A stretch of 64,000 nt of DNA from Mesobacillus persicus (GCF_900109925.1 NZ_FOBW01000001.1:248001-312000); one strand, 5' to 3'. Counted from the stretch's first letter, positions 6,930 to 17,957 are shown. Numbers and translations: made by a program. Notes: a model not told the origin generated them from the letters alone.

Positions 6930-8030
6930 ATGAAATGGTTGCGAATCATCCATTTAATACATGGAGTTCTGTTTAGTGTCATGCTACTAACAGGCTTATT
7001 TTTGTTTATGTCGGGGACAAGAACGTGGTTTAATCAAATAGGCTTTCCGTTAGTTCAGTTTCATTTAGTGATCGCTTGCGGTTACTTATTGTTGACCGTT
7101 GCTTCGCTTGCTCGCGTAAAGCGTTATTTGTTAAAAAAACCGCGGATAAAGAAATTTAATTTTTATTTTAATACGATTTTCTTCTTTACATGGTCGATTT
7201 CCGGAATTCTTATGTATTTTCAAGCCTCTTTACCTGCTGAGATAAGAAACGGCGCGGTCGTTGTTCATGATTGGGCCACTTTTTTATTTTTACCATGGGT
7301 TGGGGCTCATATCATCGGGCATTTATTTAAGGTCCACTTGCCTTGGCCCTCGTGGTGGAAGAAACAAGTCCCATTGCCACCTAGCATTCAAGAAAATCAA
7401 TTAGAGCGCCGTGACTTTTTAAAGCTGTTTGGATTCACGTTTGTGTTTTTATTGATAGGAGGCGGTGTCAAATGGATTACGCCGATTTTATCAGTAGCGA
7501 ATAGTGAAACGAAGCGACGTGGCTACTTTCGAATTTACAATGTTACCAATGAGATACCCAGTTATCCTAATAATGATTGGGTATTAAAAATTGATGGGTT
7601 AACGAATAAGGAAGTGGAAGTGAGTTATTATGATTTATTGAGATTACCCTCGACGACAATCATTGATGATTTTCATTGTGTAACGGGGTGGAGCGTGACG
7701 AACGTGGAGATGAAGGGAGTTTTGTTAAAGGACTTACTTAAGGCTTATGAAATTGAAGTAAACGGTGAGTTTGTTACTGCTTACTCGGGAGATGAGACGT
7801 ATTTCGATTCTTTCGTTTCAAAGCAATTAATAGAAGAGGAATCCTACTTAGTTTATGAAATGGATGGGCAACCTTTGAAATCCGTACAAGGTTATCCATG
7901 TCGTCTTTATCAACCTAATATGTACGGGTACAAGTCAGTGAAGTGGCTGGTACGCATTCACGTAAAAGATTCACGGGAAATCGGTTATTGGCAGCAGAGT
8001 GGAGGCTATGATTTAGATGGGTACTTATAG
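6930..8030 (+). CDS. membrane molybdopterin-dependent oxidoreductase (sulfite oxidase-like) with fused cytochrome-b-like domain
   Basis: A 366-residue two-part protein. Residues 1-135 form about four transmembrane helices with histidines placed as in di-heme cytochrome b domains (IHLIHGVLF, FHLVIACGY, VVHDWATFLF, VGAHIIGH). After the join (RRDFLKLFG plus another hydrophobic helix) residues about 190-360 form the sulfite oxidase-type molybdopterin domain with the cofactor-ligating Cys250 in FHCVTGW, AYSGDETY, and LYQPNMYGYKSVKWL. It is probably a surface-facing Moco reductase that passes electrons through its own membrane heme domain, instead of using a separate MsrQ/YedZ-type partner. ATG at 6930 has GGTGAGAAG upstream. 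It overlaps the next gene by 14 nt. Confidence 0.8.
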   Translation: MKWLRIIHLIHGVLFSVMLLTGLFLFMSGTRTWFNQIGFPLVQFHLVIACGYLLLTVASLARVKRYLLKKPRIKKFNFYFNTIFFFTWSISGILMYFQASLPAEIRNGAVVVHDWATFLFLPWVGAHIIGHLFKVHLPWPSWWKKQVPLPPSIQENQLERRDFLKLFGFTFVFLLIGGGVKWITPILSVANSETKRRGYFRIYNVTNEIPSYPNNDWVLKIDGLTNKEVEVSYYDLLRLPSTTIIDDFHCVTGWSVTNVEMKGVLLKDLLKAYEIEVNGEFVTAYSGDETYFDSFVSKQLIEEESYLVYEMDGQPLKSVQGYPCRLYQPNMYGYKSVKWLVRIHVKDSREIGYWQQSGGYDLDGYL

Positions 8031-8736
8031 GCCATTGAAAAAAGTCATGATTCCGATTGTGTCATTGTTAATCGCGCTATCGATAACCTTATGGCTTTTA
8101 CCTTCTAGAATGGATCATCAATGGAAGCAATTATTAGCTAGGACAAAACAATGGGAGACGACTAGTTATCAAATTGACAGTACTTTTATGTATGATAAGG
8201 AGAAGGCTACAACAGAGCGAGGAGAGTGGTCACTACAGAAAAGCCATTATCAAATAGCTGCGATTGTTTCTGACGATAGTAGTTTTGATTTTCAAGTCTA
8301 TTTTGAGGATGAAGCGTTTTTTGTGTTATCAGGTGATCAATGGTATCAAAACAAAGTTAATACTCGGTTTGTGGAGGAATTAGCACCGCTTGATCAGCCT
8401 TTTGAATGGGTCCGTCAGTTGCTCGATGAAGCCGATAAGATAGAGGTAATCACTCATGGTGAACAAGTGAAGTATAAGGTGGGTTTTAATGATTTTAATG
8501 AGTATGATTTCCGCGGTTCAATGCTCAAAGAACAAGAGCAATCTACTTTGATTATATCGGTGATAGATAACCAGATCAAATCTATTGTTTTTGATGTGCA
8601 GCCAATTAGACCTGAGAGCGTGGGCATATTAGATCGTTATCCTCGCCATCTTTTATACACTATTGAGTTTAATCCGGTGAAGGACGTTGAGTTTCAATTA
8701 CCTAAGGATGCTTACGAGAGTGAATTAATCAATTAA
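8017..8736 (+). CDS. membrane-anchored extracytoplasmic protein, unknown
   Basis: A 239-residue protein with one N-terminal hydrophobic segment (VMIPIVSLLIALSITLWLL, about residues 10-28) and a soluble remainder rich in beta-prone stretches. The outline (single anchor, then repeated strands with WYQNKVNT, DKIEVITHGEQVKYKVGF, TLIISVIDNQIKSIVFDV) loosely resembles LolA/LppX-like lipoproteins that hold hydrophobic ligands, but no diagnostic motif is visible. Its start overlaps the end of the Moco oxidoreductase by 14 nt, so the two are translated from one mRNA and may act in the same envelope process. ATG or GTG-type alternatives were not better. Confidence 0.65.
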   Translation: MGTYRPLKKVMIPIVSLLIALSITLWLLPSRMDHQWKQLLARTKQWETTSYQIDSTFMYDKEKATTERGEWSLQKSHYQIAAIVSDDSSFDFQVYFEDEAFFVLSGDQWYQNKVNTRFVEELAPLDQPFEWVRQLLDEADKIEVITHGEQVKYKVGFNDFNEYDFRGSMLKEQEQSTLIISVIDNQIKSIVFDVQPIRPESVGILDRYPRHLLYTIEFNPVKDVEFQLPKDAYESELIN

Positions 8737-8749
8737 AGGAATGAAAAGG

Positions 8750-8778
8750 GGTGTTGCCATTTATAGGCAGCCTTTTTT
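8750..8778 (+). terminator. rho-independent terminator (weak stem)
   Basis: GTTGCC, loop ATTTATA, GGCAGC, then CTTTTTTG. It follows the oxidoreductase pair. Confidence 0.65.
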
Positions 8779-8840
8779 GTTTTCAAATAAGGTAGTAGAA
8801 AAAAAGGTCAGAGATTAAATATAAGTTATTACCCTGCGGT

Positions 8841-9690
<850 letters not shown>

Positions 9691-9710
9691 TTTCATTAGG
9701 AGAGGATATT

Positions 9711-10082
9711 ATGTGGATTAAAGGTAACGGAAGGTTAATCTCAATTACAGATGAATCTAGGGTTAAATTTAGAACGAATATTAGTAAATCAATCCTAGAT
9801 CAACTTAATAAGTTAGCTATTGAAAATAACACGCATGTGAACTACTTAATCGAAAGTGGATTAGTGGCAGTGCTTTCTGAGGGTTTTATTTCCTACAACA
9901 AAGAATTAAGACCTAAGGACCGTGTGCAATATAAAACTACATATGATAAAGACTTACTAGAAAATGTAAAACAGTTTGCAAAGCAGCATGGTTTATTTAT
10001 CAATGATGTTATTGAGTATAGTGTAAAACACATTAATCTTGAGAACATAAAAAATAGCGCTTATAGGAATAGGGTGGAATGA
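9711..10082 (+). CDS. two-repeat ribbon-helix-helix-like DNA-binding protein
   Basis: A 123-residue protein in which two halves resemble each other: VKFRTNISKSILDQLNKLA with NYLIESGL, and VQYKTTYDKDLLENVKQFA with DVIEYSVKHI. Each half has the strand-helix-helix outline of a ribbon-helix-helix unit, so one chain may mimic the usual RHH dimer. ATTAGGAGAGGAT precedes the ATG. It lies 20 nt after the LAGLIDADG gene and shares its LexA-boxed promoter. It may regulate, guide or restrain that protein; this is inference from position. I recall similar Bacillus hypotheticals but no characterised one. The last 20 residues are polar and probably flexible. Confidence 0.65.
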   Translation: MWIKGNGRLISITDESRVKFRTNISKSILDQLNKLAIENNTHVNYLIESGLVAVLSEGFISYNKELRPKDRVQYKTTYDKDLLENVKQFAKQHGLFINDVIEYSVKHINLENIKNSAYRNRVE

Positions 10083-10480
10083 ATTATTGCTCATTTAAAG
10101 AAACGCCCCCGACATAATATATATTCTCGGAAGTTATAAAATCAATTTCAATACCAGTCTCAATGACTAAGTATACTCATAATAGTGAGACGGAAACAGA
10201 TTTTTTGAGCAATTTAGCATTCAACCAATTCTTAAATGGTTTTATTAATTGTTTTGAGTTGATCTATAAAGTTAGTTTGTTAGAGTAAATCAACTTATGT
10301 ATAAATGTTTATGTAGTTGTTGTTCTGGGCCATTCTCTAATTATCATGTAGTGTTTTTGAGAAGTTTTAAAGAATTGAATTCTAATTAGTTACTATTATC
10401 TCTTGCTGAATTTTCCCCTCTCTTAGTTTACATAATAATATTATCATTAAAAACATAACGTCAACTTGCCTACTAACAAG
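10083..10480. other. AT-rich non-coding region
   Basis: No convincing gene. GTCTCA at 10157-10162 and TGAGAC at 10186-10191 form a spaced inverted repeat around a GTATAC, with no T run after it. The rest is AT-rich sequence with stop codons in all frames. It separates the SOS-type gene pair from the convergent staygreen gene. Confidence 0.4.
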
Positions 10481-10508
10481 AAAACACAAGCTTAAGCCTG
10501 TGTTTTTG
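10481..10508. terminator. terminator overlapping the end of the staygreen gene
   Basis: AAAACACAAGC, loop TTAA, GCCTGTGTTTTT with one mismatch. It can serve both directions; on the minus strand it overlaps the last codons of the staygreen gene. Confidence 0.6.
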
Positions 10509-10983
10509 TCATTGATTTATTGGTAGCTGCTGTTAAGTATTGTCTTGGTGTACCATAATAAAGAAGTTCATTGAATTCTGGGTATACGGAATCAAATTGG
10601 ACCAAAATCGGACAATCGATTAACCATGGATAGTTTGTATAAAACTGCCGATCTCCATAAATGATTCCGGTTAAAGCCAATTCAAGTTCCTTCTTAAAGA
10701 TCATGTAGCGTACTTGAGAGAACTTGATATCATATTCCCCACCGCTTACATAAACCTTTGCTAATAAAAGATACTCTCCGCATCTCGTCTGCCACTCCGC
10801 AAGAACCTCGTCACGAAGCTTTGGGTCAACAGCAGCTAAATCATAGTTCTTACCGATTGATAAAAATAATTCGCCCGTGTCATCCGAGTGTGTCAATGTA
10901 TATCTTCTTCCTTCAATCGGACCGAATATATTTACAGGGGGAATATATTTAATACTCAATCTGTCTGGTTCGAATGTGGTCAT
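10492..10983 (-). CDS. staygreen (SGR) family protein
   Basis: A 163-residue protein with the Staygreen domain over most of its length: SIKYIPPVNIFGPIEGRRYTL, THSDDTGELFLSIG, LRDEVLAEWQ and the VYVSGGEYDIKFSQVRYMIF core. In plants SGR removes magnesium from chlorophyll; bacterial homologues occur in non-photosynthetic Firmicutes and some show the same dechelatase activity in vitro, but their normal substrate is unknown. There is no signal peptide, so it is cytoplasmic. AAAGGGGTTTTC lies upstream of the ATG at 10983. The gene stands alone, with its own terminator downstream. Confidence 0.85.
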   Translation of the reverse strand: MTTFEPDRLSIKYIPPVNIFGPIEGRRYTLTHSDDTGELFLSIGKNYDLAAVDPKLRDEVLAEWQTRCGEYLLLAKVYVSGGEYDIKFSQVRYMIFKKELELALTGIIYGDRQFYTNYPWLIDCPILVQFDSVYPEFNELLYYGTPRQYLTAATNKSMTKTQA

Positions 10984-11027
10984 GGAAAGAAAACCCCTTT
11001 CAGGAAGTTACCTAATCTTACCATAGC

Positions 11028-11831
11028 CTATGTTACATTCGATGGGTTCGTTACATCTACCTGTTTTTTCTGCTTTGTTTTCGAATTTTTCCGTATCGAT
11101 GTGTCAATAATTCGCCATTTTCCATTCTCATATACCCATGATGATTCAACAAAACCGATTGTATCATTATTAGCTACTCCACTAATTCTTTGAACCCCTC
11201 TTAACCCTGTTTTATTTTTATCCTTGCTGATTTTCACAGGCTTTAGGGTACTATATGGAGAGACAATTAGTTCCATTGGTTCATTAAGCTTTCCTTCATT
11301 ATATAACCCAAGTTGATCGTATTTAGCTTTCCGGTCAGACAGATCAAATATATGAGATTCACCTGTTGCATCAATTTTAATCATCGCTTTATAACCTTCC
11401 TCAAACTGGCTGATAATCGATAAAGGTTCTGGTACTGGTAATTCCTCCTGCTTTGCATTTATGGCGGTATAAAGATAGTAGTTAGAGGAGCCACCACTCT
11501 CCCCCGTTTCAACACGCAAAAGAATATCATTTATCTTGTCATGGTTAAGGTCGTTAAATTTTATCGCCGGTTCATAACCAGCATCAAGCTTACTTTTCAA
11601 TGTTTTGCCTTCAGAAGTCTTAATTTTTAAAGTAATTTCTTTTAAAAATAAGCTTCCTTCCTCAAAAGGGGTTCCCCTAATTTCAATTAAATCCTCCTTC
11701 TTATCTCCAGTAATATCGCCTTGTTTTAGATAAGTTGTTACATCCTGTGCTTGTTTTTTATCAACAGCGTAAGCAGTAAATGCTGTTAATGATAAAACGA
11801 GGAAGGTTATTAACAAAATTATTTTTTTCAT
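11028..11831 (-). CDS. secreted protein with FG-GAP-like Asp-rich repeats, unknown
   Basis: A 267-residue protein with a clear signal peptide (MKKIILLITFLVLSLTAFTAYA, probable cleavage after residue 22). Two Asp-rich loops, GDITGDKKEDLIEI (about 38-51) and NDLNHDKINDILL (about 93-105), resemble the DxDxDG calcium loops of FG-GAP/VCBS repeats. The C-terminal half contains VESSWVYENGKWRIIDTSIRK. It is probably exported and possibly calcium binding. No enzyme motif is visible. GGTGGGAAG precedes the ATG. The gene sits between the staygreen gene and the AGCS symporter, all on the minus strand but separated by terminators or gaps. Confidence 0.65.
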   Translation of the reverse strand: MKKIILLITFLVLSLTAFTAYAVDKKQAQDVTTYLKQGDITGDKKEDLIEIRGTPFEEGSLFLKEITLKIKTSEGKTLKSKLDAGYEPAIKFNDLNHDKINDILLRVETGESGGSSNYYLYTAINAKQEELPVPEPLSIISQFEEGYKAMIKIDATGESHIFDLSDRKAKYDQLGLYNEGKLNEPMELIVSPYSTLKPVKISKDKNKTGLRGVQRISGVANNDTIGFVESSWVYENGKWRIIDTSIRKNSKTKQKKQVDVTNPSNVT

Positions 11832-11911
11832 AAACTTCCCACCTATCTAATCTTTTATACAAGTTAAAATGTCCATAAATGGGATAATTATGCATTAACA
11901 TTAGTTAAACA

Positions 11912-11946
11912 GCAAAAAGCCCCCTGAAATAAATCAGAAGGCTGTT
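11912..11946 (-). terminator. terminator of the symporter gene
   Basis: Read on the minus strand: AGCCTTCTGA, loop TTTATT, TCAGGGGGCT, then TTTTGC. It lies just after the symporter stop. Confidence 0.8.
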
Positions 11947-11949
11947 TGC

Positions 11950-13371
11950 TTAGTTTGTATCTTTTCCTTTTTGATATTCCCAAGACTCAATGCCCTTTAA
12001 GCCAGGAATTGAGTCTGCGTAGAACACAGGATCTTTCTTATCTTTTCTCTGTAGTTGATAATCCTTTAACGCAGCGTAAGCAACCTTTCCAAGCAATGTT
12101 ATCGCAACCAAGTTGATTAGTGCCATTACACCCATAAATAAATCAGCAAGATTCCAGACTACTGCTAAATCAACGATCGAACCAAAGATGACCATTCCTA
12201 GAACAGCAAGTCTATAAATAAATAATGCTGGTCGGCTATTTTTAATGAACTCAATGTTGGTTTCACCATAGTAGTAATTTCCGATAATAGATGAGAAAGC
12301 AAAGAGGAAAATTGCAATACTTACAAAGGCAGGAGCCCAAGTACCTACATGTGAACTTAGGGCAGCTTGTGTAAGTTGAATTCCCGTTAGATCAGGATTT
12401 GTATAAGCACCTGACAAAATGATAATAAAAGCAGTTGCCGAGCAAATTAAGATTGTATCGACGAATACACCTAGAGTTTGGATTAACCCTTGTTTTGCGG
12501 GGTGAGAAACTGCAGCTGTTGCAGCCGCGTTCGGTGCACTACCCATCCCTGCTTCATTGGAGAACAATCCACGTTTAATTCCCATCATTACTGCTGCTCC
12601 CATTCCTCCACCGACGGCTTCTTGTAAACCAAATGCGCTTTGGAAGATGAGAGAAACCATTCCTGGAATTTCAGGAAGATTCGTGATTACGATAAATAAT
12701 GCTAGAACTAAATAAAGAATAGCCATGATTGGTACAATCACCTGAGAAACATGAGCAATTCTCTTAACCCCACCAAAGATTATAATGGCTGTTAAAATAG
12801 CAATGATAGCACCTGTCCATATTCGGTCTATGCCAAATGCTTCATTGACCGCGAGCGAGATAGTATTAGATTGGACGGAGTTAAAGATTAATCCAAAGCA
12901 AAAGGTAATAATAATGGCGAACAGAATCCCCATCCACCTCATATTAAGACCCTTTTCCATATAATAAGCTGGACCGCCTCTAAAGCCATCCTTATCTTTA
13001 ATTTTATAGATTTGTGCAAGCGTACTCTCAATAAAACTTGAAGCAGCCCCAATAAAAGCAATCAACCACATCCAAAAAACCGCCCCGGGTCCCCCTGCTG
13101 AAATCGCGGTCGCCACACCCGCAAGATTACCAGTACCCACACGGGAGGCTGCTGAGATGGTGAATGCTTGAAAAGATGAGAGCCCTTTTTTCCCTTCTTT
13201 TGATAAGAGTGCTTTGTCCCCAAGAAGACGGAACATTTCACCAAAATACCGGACCTGAACAAAGTTAGTCCGGATAGAAAAATAAACTCCTAAGATAATC
13301 AATACCGCAATGAGGATATATCCCCACATAAGATCATTAAGTAAATTGATAATTTCGTTTAGTGCATCCAT
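11950..13371 (-). CDS. alsT: alanine/glycine:cation symporter (AGCS family, AlsT-like)
   Basis: A 473-residue integral membrane protein with about 11 helices and the AGCS signatures: FQAFTISAASRVGTGNLAGVA (residues about 66-86), GGPGAVFWMW, GFRGGPAYYMEKGL and GLFSNEAGMGSAPNAAA (about 266-282). Members import alanine, glycine or glutamine with Na+ or H+. In B. subtilis alsT lies next to parC, as here, which supports the name; the substrate is not fixed by sequence and AlsT has been linked to glutamine. The ATG at 13371 has AAGGAGTTT upstream. The gene follows parC on the same strand with a terminator between them. Confidence 0.88.
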   Translation of the reverse strand: MDALNEIINLLNDLMWGYILIAVLIILGVYFSIRTNFVQVRYFGEMFRLLGDKALLSKEGKKGLSSFQAFTISAASRVGTGNLAGVATAISAGGPGAVFWMWLIAFIGAASSFIESTLAQIYKIKDKDGFRGGPAYYMEKGLNMRWMGILFAIIITFCFGLIFNSVQSNTISLAVNEAFGIDRIWTGAIIAILTAIIIFGGVKRIAHVSQVIVPIMAILYLVLALFIVITNLPEIPGMVSLIFQSAFGLQEAVGGGMGAAVMMGIKRGLFSNEAGMGSAPNAAATAAVSHPAKQGLIQTLGVFVDTILICSATAFIIILSGAYTNPDLTGIQLTQAALSSHVGTWAPAFVSIAIFLFAFSSIIGNYYYGETNIEFIKNSRPALFIYRLAVLGMVIFGSIVDLAVVWNLADLFMGVMALINLVAITLLGKVAYAALKDYQLQRKDKKDPVFYADSIPGLKGIESWEYQKGKDTN

Positions 13372-13480
13372 TTAAAAACTCCTTCTTATGCCTGATAAGT
13401 GTGACTTTTCTTTTTGGTGTATCTTATTGTTCCGAAGTAATCTAAAAAGAACTCAGGAGCCTTCTCTTTATTTAACACGT

Positions 13481-13512
13481 AAAAGCACCCTAGTTTTTAC
13501 ACTAGGGTACCT
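13481..13512 (-). terminator. terminator of parE-parC
   Basis: On the minus strand: GTACCCTAGTG, loop TAAAAA, CTAGGGTGC, TTTTACG. It lies 25 nt after the parC stop. Confidence 0.8.
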
Positions 13513-13536
13513 TTACTTCCTAAAATAGCCTTTAAT

Positions 13537-15981
13537 CTACTGTTTAACCGACGGATCCTCTTTTGATTCAACTCTCCAAGTCTCTTGAAGTTGGCCACTT
13601 TCATTTTCATCAAAAAGGAACGATCCATTTGAATATCGATCGTTGAAACGGAGAGATTCTGGTTTTAGTGAGAAGACTTTTTGTTTTTCGGTAAGTAAAA
13701 AGATTTCATCGGTGGCTCTTGCGGCTTCAAATCCTACCACCCTGTGAGGATTTGATTTCAATTCTCTAAGTGTAATCATTCCTCGTTTTGCCCGTGTACT
13801 CAACTCAAATTCAGAAAGCTTCATTCGCTTTATAGCCCCACGGTGAGTGGCAAGGACAATAGACTGTTCCTTCTCATTTTCAATTAATTTTCCACCAACA
13901 ACTGAATCGCCATCTTTTAGGTTGATTCCTTTAACACCAGCAGCCCTGATCCCGATTGGGCCCACTTCATCTTCAGTAAACCAAAGCGCATATCCCAATT
14001 GGGTGACTAAGAACAAGCTTTTTTTGCCATCAGTGAGATGAACGTCAACCGTTTCGTCATTCCCCTTAACATTCATTGCCGTTAATGTTTTCGAATAACG
14101 CTGTGCTTGATATTGTTTCAATTCCGTTTTCTTCACCATTCCATTTCTGGTGACAAACAGAAGGAATACTTCTTCCTCAAAGTCTTTTACAGGAATGGCC
14201 TTGATGATGTGTTCATCTCGTTCAAGCGGGACAATATTTGCAATATGTTGACCGAGGTCCTTCCAGCGAATATCTGGAAGCTCATGAACAGGTAGGTATA
14301 GATAACTTCCCTTATTTGTAAATAACAGCAGTACCTCTTTTGTGTTCATATCTAATTGAGCAAGGAGCCTGTCCGTATCCTTCATCGCAAAATCCTTGCC
14401 GTTCGAAGCAGCATACGAACGCTGACTCGTCCGTTTGATATAACCATCCTTTGTTACCGTGACGATTACATCTTCGCTCGCAATTAGAACCTCTAAATTG
14501 ATTTTAATTTCTTCAATTTCTTCTTCGATTTTGGATCTACGTCCATCTGCAAAACGCTTTTTCACATCTTTTAATTCTTTTTTGATGACAGATAGGAGTT
14601 TTTTCTCACTTTCAAGAATCGAAACGAGTTCGTCAATCTTTTTTGATAACTCCTCTTGCTCTGCTTGAAGTGCGGTAACATCTGTATTTGTCAATCGATA
14701 AAGCTGTAATGAAACAATCGCTTCGGCCTGAGCTTCGGTGAAGTCAAATTGTTTGATCAAATTGTTTTTCGCATCGCGCTTATCTTTTGAAGCACGAATC
14801 GTTGCTATAACCTCATCCAAGATGGATAAAGCCTTAATTAGTCCTTCAACAATATGCTGCCGCTCTCTCGCTTTATTTAAATCGAACTCTGAACGTCTAG
14901 TGACGACTTCACGCTGATGAGCGATATAGGCATCTAAAAGCTCCGCAAGGCCCATTAATCTTGGGCGCTTATTATGAATTGCAACCATATTGAAGTTATA
15001 AGTGATCTGTAAATCCGTATTCTTGAAAAGATAATTCAGGACACCATTCGCATCAGCATCTTTCTTTAATTCAATAACAATACGAAGGCCAGTACGGTCT
15101 GTTTCATCCCGGACTTCAGAGATTCCTTCGACTTTGCGGTCCATTCGTAACTCATCAATTCGTTTAACAAGATTGGCTTTATTGACCTCAAATGGTATTT
15201 CTGTAACAACGATCTGCTGCTTGCCACCGCGAATCGTTTCAATCTCTGTTTTTCCCCGGACAATGACTTTTCCTTTTCCGGTTTTATAAGCTTTTAGGAT
15301 GCCATCGACCCCTTGAATGATCCCTCCAGTAGGAAAATCCGGACCTTTTACGACAGTCATTAAGTCCTCAATAGAGCACTCCGGATTGTCCATCCGCATG
15401 AAGACCCCTTCAATCACTTCGTCTAAGGAATGAGGTGGAATATCCGTTGCATAACCAGCTGATATCCCTGTTGATCCATTTACTAGCAAATTGGGATACA
15501 TGGATGGGAGCACGGTTGGCTCCTTTGATGTATCATCAAAATTCGGAATAAATTCTACGGTGTTTTTGTCAATATCGCGTAATAGTTCAGAGGCGATGGC
15601 CGATAACCTTGCCTCTGTATATCTCATTGCTGCTGGTGGATCACCGTCAATACTACCGTTATTCCCATGCATTTGAATTAAAAGATTACGAACCTTCCAA
15701 TCCTGACTCATCCGGACCATTGCTTCGTAAACAGAAGAATCACCGTGTGGATGATAATTACCGATAACGTTACCGACCGTTTTTGCTGACTTCCTGAACC
15801 CTTTTTCCTGGGTATTCCCTTCATAATGCATGGCGTAAAGAATTCGCCGCTGAACTGGTTTTAGACCATCGCGGGCATCAGGTAGGGCCCGTTCTTGTAT
15901 AATATATTTACTGTAACGACCAAATCGGTCACCAATTACATCTTCAAGGGGGAGGTCACGAAATTTCTCTATACCGCTCAT
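13537..15981 (-). CDS. parC: DNA topoisomerase IV subunit A
   Basis: An 814-residue type IIA topoisomerase A subunit. The breakage-reunion domain has catalytic Tyr121 in [10 protein letters not shown], and the quinolone-determining stretch [12 protein letters not shown] at residues 77-88 has the sensitive-type serine and glutamate. The C-terminal domain shows several six-blade beta-pinwheel repeats ([29 protein letters not shown]) and lacks the GyrA box typical of gyrase, which fits ParC. With ParE it forms the heterotetramer that unlinks daughter chromosomes. The start overlaps the parE stop by 4 nt (ATGA), so translation is coupled. Confidence 0.97.
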   Translation of the reverse strand: MSGIEKFRDLPLEDVIGDRFGRYSKYIIQERALPDARDGLKPVQRRILYAMHYEGNTQEKGFRKSAKTVGNVIGNYHPHGDSSVYEAMVRMSQDWKVRNLLIQMHGNNGSIDGDPPAAMRYTEARLSAIASELLRDIDKNTVEFIPNFDDTSKEPTVLPSMYPNLLVNGSTGISAGYATDIPPHSLDEVIEGVFMRMDNPECSIEDLMTVVKGPDFPTGGIIQGVDGILKAYKTGKGKVIVRGKTEIETIRGGKQQIVVTEIPFEVNKANLVKRIDELRMDRKVEGISEVRDETDRTGLRIVIELKKDADANGVLNYLFKNTDLQITYNFNMVAIHNKRPRLMGLAELLDAYIAHQREVVTRRSEFDLNKARERQHIVEGLIKALSILDEVIATIRASKDKRDAKNNLIKQFDFTEAQAEAIVSLQLYRLTNTDVTALQAEQEELSKKIDELVSILESEKKLLSVIKKELKDVKKRFADGRRSKIEEEIEEIKINLEVLIASEDVIVTVTKDGYIKRTSQRSYAASNGKDFAMKDTDRLLAQLDMNTKEVLLLFTNKGSYLYLPVHELPDIRWKDLGQHIANIVPLERDEHIIKAIPVKDFEEEVFLLFVTRNGMVKKTELKQYQAQRYSKTLTAMNVKGNDETVDVHLTDGKKSLFLVTQLGYALWFTEDEVGPIGIRAAGVKGINLKDGDSVVGGKLIENEKEQSIVLATHRGAIKRMKLSEFELSTRAKRGMITLRELKSNPHRVVGFEAARATDEIFLLTEKQKVFSLKPESLRFNDRYSNGSFLFDENESGQLQETWRVESKEDPSVKQ

Positions 15982-17957
15982 TCTTCTGAACCCTCCTCAG
16001 CTACAGTGATGTTTTCATTTTCTAAAATATTATCGCCTTCATCTAACGTAAATGCGACGTTGGACTCTATCCATTTTCGACGAGGTTCAACTTTATCGCC
16101 CATTAGGGTTGTTACCCGGCGCTCAGCACGGGCTGCATCGTCAATTTTGACGCGAATCAGTGTTCTCGAGTCTGGATTCATCGTTGTTTCCCATAGTTGA
16201 TCCGCATTCATTTCTCCGAGACCTTTATAACGCTGAATCATGTAACCCTTGCCAATCTTTTTAATTGCTCCTGAAAGTTCATCATCACTCCAGGCATATT
16301 CGATGACTTCTTTTTTTCCAGTCCCCTTGCTAACCTTATATAAAGGTGGTAAGGCTATGAACACTTTTCCACCTTCAATGAGTGGTCTCATATAACGATA
16401 AAAGAAAGTCAACAGCAAGACTTGGATATGAGCTCCATCCGTATCCGCATCAGTCATAATGACAATTTTATCGTAATTGATATCTCCAAGGTTAAAATCC
16501 GCACCGACACCAGCACCAATGGCATGGATAATTGTGTTGATTTCTTCGTTTTTAAAAATATCTTGGAGTTTTGCTTTCTCCGTATTAATAACTTTTCCTC
16601 GCAAAGGTAGTACAGCTTGGAATTTTCTGTCTCGCCCTTGCTTTGCAGAACCTCCAGCAGAGTCACCCTCGACTAAATATAGCTCATTTTTTGCCGGGTT
16701 CTTACTTTGAGCAGGTGTAAGTTTCCCTGACAATACAGCCTCTGACTTCTTTCGTTTTTTTCCACTACGTGCATCTTCCCTTGCTTTACGTGCGGCTTCT
16801 CTTGCTTGGTAAGCTTTAATCGATTTTTTTATTAAAAGGGAACTTTTCTCTGGGTTTTCCTCTAAAAAGTAAGATAGATGCTCAGAAACGATGGAATCAA
16901 CTGCTGACCGGGCCTCACTTGTTCCAAGCTTGCCTTTTGTCTGACCTTCAAATTGAAGTAACTCTTCAGGGATGCGCACAGAGATGATTGCAGACAAGCC
17001 TTCGCGGATGTCTGCCCCATCGAGATTTTTATCTTTTTCCTTTAAAAGGTTTGCTTTCCGTGCATAATCGTTGAACGCACGAGTCATCGCCGTTTTTGTT
17101 CCGACCTCATGCGTACCTCCGTCTTTTGTACGGACATTGTTAACGAAACTTAAGACATTTTCAGAATATCCGTCATTGAACTGAAAAGCGAAGTCAACCT
17201 CAATTCCTCCACTTTCTCCTTCAAAACTGACAACAGGGTGTAGAGCGTCTTTCTCTTCGTTTAAATATTCAACAAACGCCTGAATTCCTGTTTCATAGTG
17301 AAATAGTTCGCGGACATCGTTCCGTTCATCAATGATTTCAATTTTAAGCCCCTTAAGTAAAAAAGCAGACTCCCGTAGGCGCTCGCATAATGTATCGTAA
17401 TTATAAGTAGTTGTGGAGAAGATTGTAGGATCTGGTTTAAAGTGAATGGTGGTTCCAGTCTGATTGGTCTTGCCTAATTTCTCAAGTGTAGTAACAGGTT
17501 TCCCACCGTTTTCGAACCGCTGTTCATAAACGAATCCATCCCGCTTGATTGTTACAACCAACTTTTCAGAAAGAGCGTTTACGACAGAAGCACCAACCCC
17601 GTGGAGCCCCCCACTTGTTTTATAACCGCCTTGGCCAAACTTTCCTCCAGCATGGAGAACAGTAAGAATGACTTCAGGTGTAGGCTTACCGAGCTTGTGC
17701 ATGCCAGTCGGCATTCCGCGCCCTTTATCTGAAACCGAGATGGAGTTATCCTTGTGTATTTTAACAATGATAAGGTCGCCATGCCCCGCTAACACTTCAT
17801 CAACAGAGTTGTCGACAATTTCATAAACTAGGTGGTGAAGGCCACGCGTGTCTGTACTGCCAATATACATTCCTGGGCGTTTTCGGACGGCCTCAAGACC
17901 TTCTAATACCTGTATGGCATCATCGTTGTAATCAAAAGCTTGCTGGTTTCTAGCCAC
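15978..17957 (-). CDS. parE: DNA topoisomerase IV subunit B
   Basis: The ATPase subunit of topoisomerase IV, 659 residues. Visible motifs include [16 protein letters not shown] near the N-terminus, [20 protein letters not shown] and [15 protein letters not shown] of the GHKL ATPase site, then the TOPRIM domain with [17 protein letters not shown] and [11 protein letters not shown]. The GTG at 17957 is the likely start because AAAGGGG lies 7 nt upstream and the protein then begins with [12 protein letters not shown] as in relatives; upstream in-frame codons lack a site. parE leads a coupled parE-parC operon. A LexA-like box lies 110-130 nt upstream, in line with parEC belonging to the B. subtilis SOS regulon. 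Confidence 0.97.
   Translation of the reverse strand: MARNQQAFDYNDDAIQVLEGLEAVRKRPGMYIGSTDTRGLHHLVYEIVDNSVDEVLAGHGDLIIVKIHKDNSISVSDKGRGMPTGMHKLGKPTPEVILTVLHAGGKFGQGGYKTSGGLHGVGASVVNALSEKLVVTIKRDGFVYEQRFENGGKPVTTLEKLGKTNQTGTTIHFKPDPTIFSTTTYNYDTLCERLRESAFLLKGLKIEIIDERNDVRELFHYETGIQAFVEYLNEEKDALHPVVSFEGESGGIEVDFAFQFNDGYSENVLSFVNNVRTKDGGTHEVGTKTAMTRAFNDYARKANLLKEKDKNLDGADIREGLSAIISVRIPEELLQFEGQTKGKLGTSEARSAVDSIVSEHLSYFLEENPEKSSLLIKKSIKAYQAREAARKAREDARSGKKRKKSEAVLSGKLTPAQSKNPAKNELYLVEGDSAGGSAKQGRDRKFQAVLPLRGKVINTEKAKLQDIFKNEEINTIIHAIGAGVGADFNLGDINYDKIVIMTDADTDGAHIQVLLLTFFYRYMRPLIEGGKVFIALPPLYKVSKGTGKKEVIEYAWSDDELSGAIKKIGKGYMIQRYKGLGEMNADQLWETTMNPDSRTLIRVKIDDAARAERRVTTLMGDKVEPRRKWIESNVAFTLDEGDNILENENITVAEEGSEE

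Noticed and set aside
10758-11193. Plus-strand frames antisense to the staygreen and secreted-protein genes
   Set aside because: No ribosome site, atypical composition, fully overlapped by well-supported genes.
13847-17782. Many short antisense frames within parC and parE
   Set aside because: They are shadows of the two long conserved genes, with no ribosome sites.
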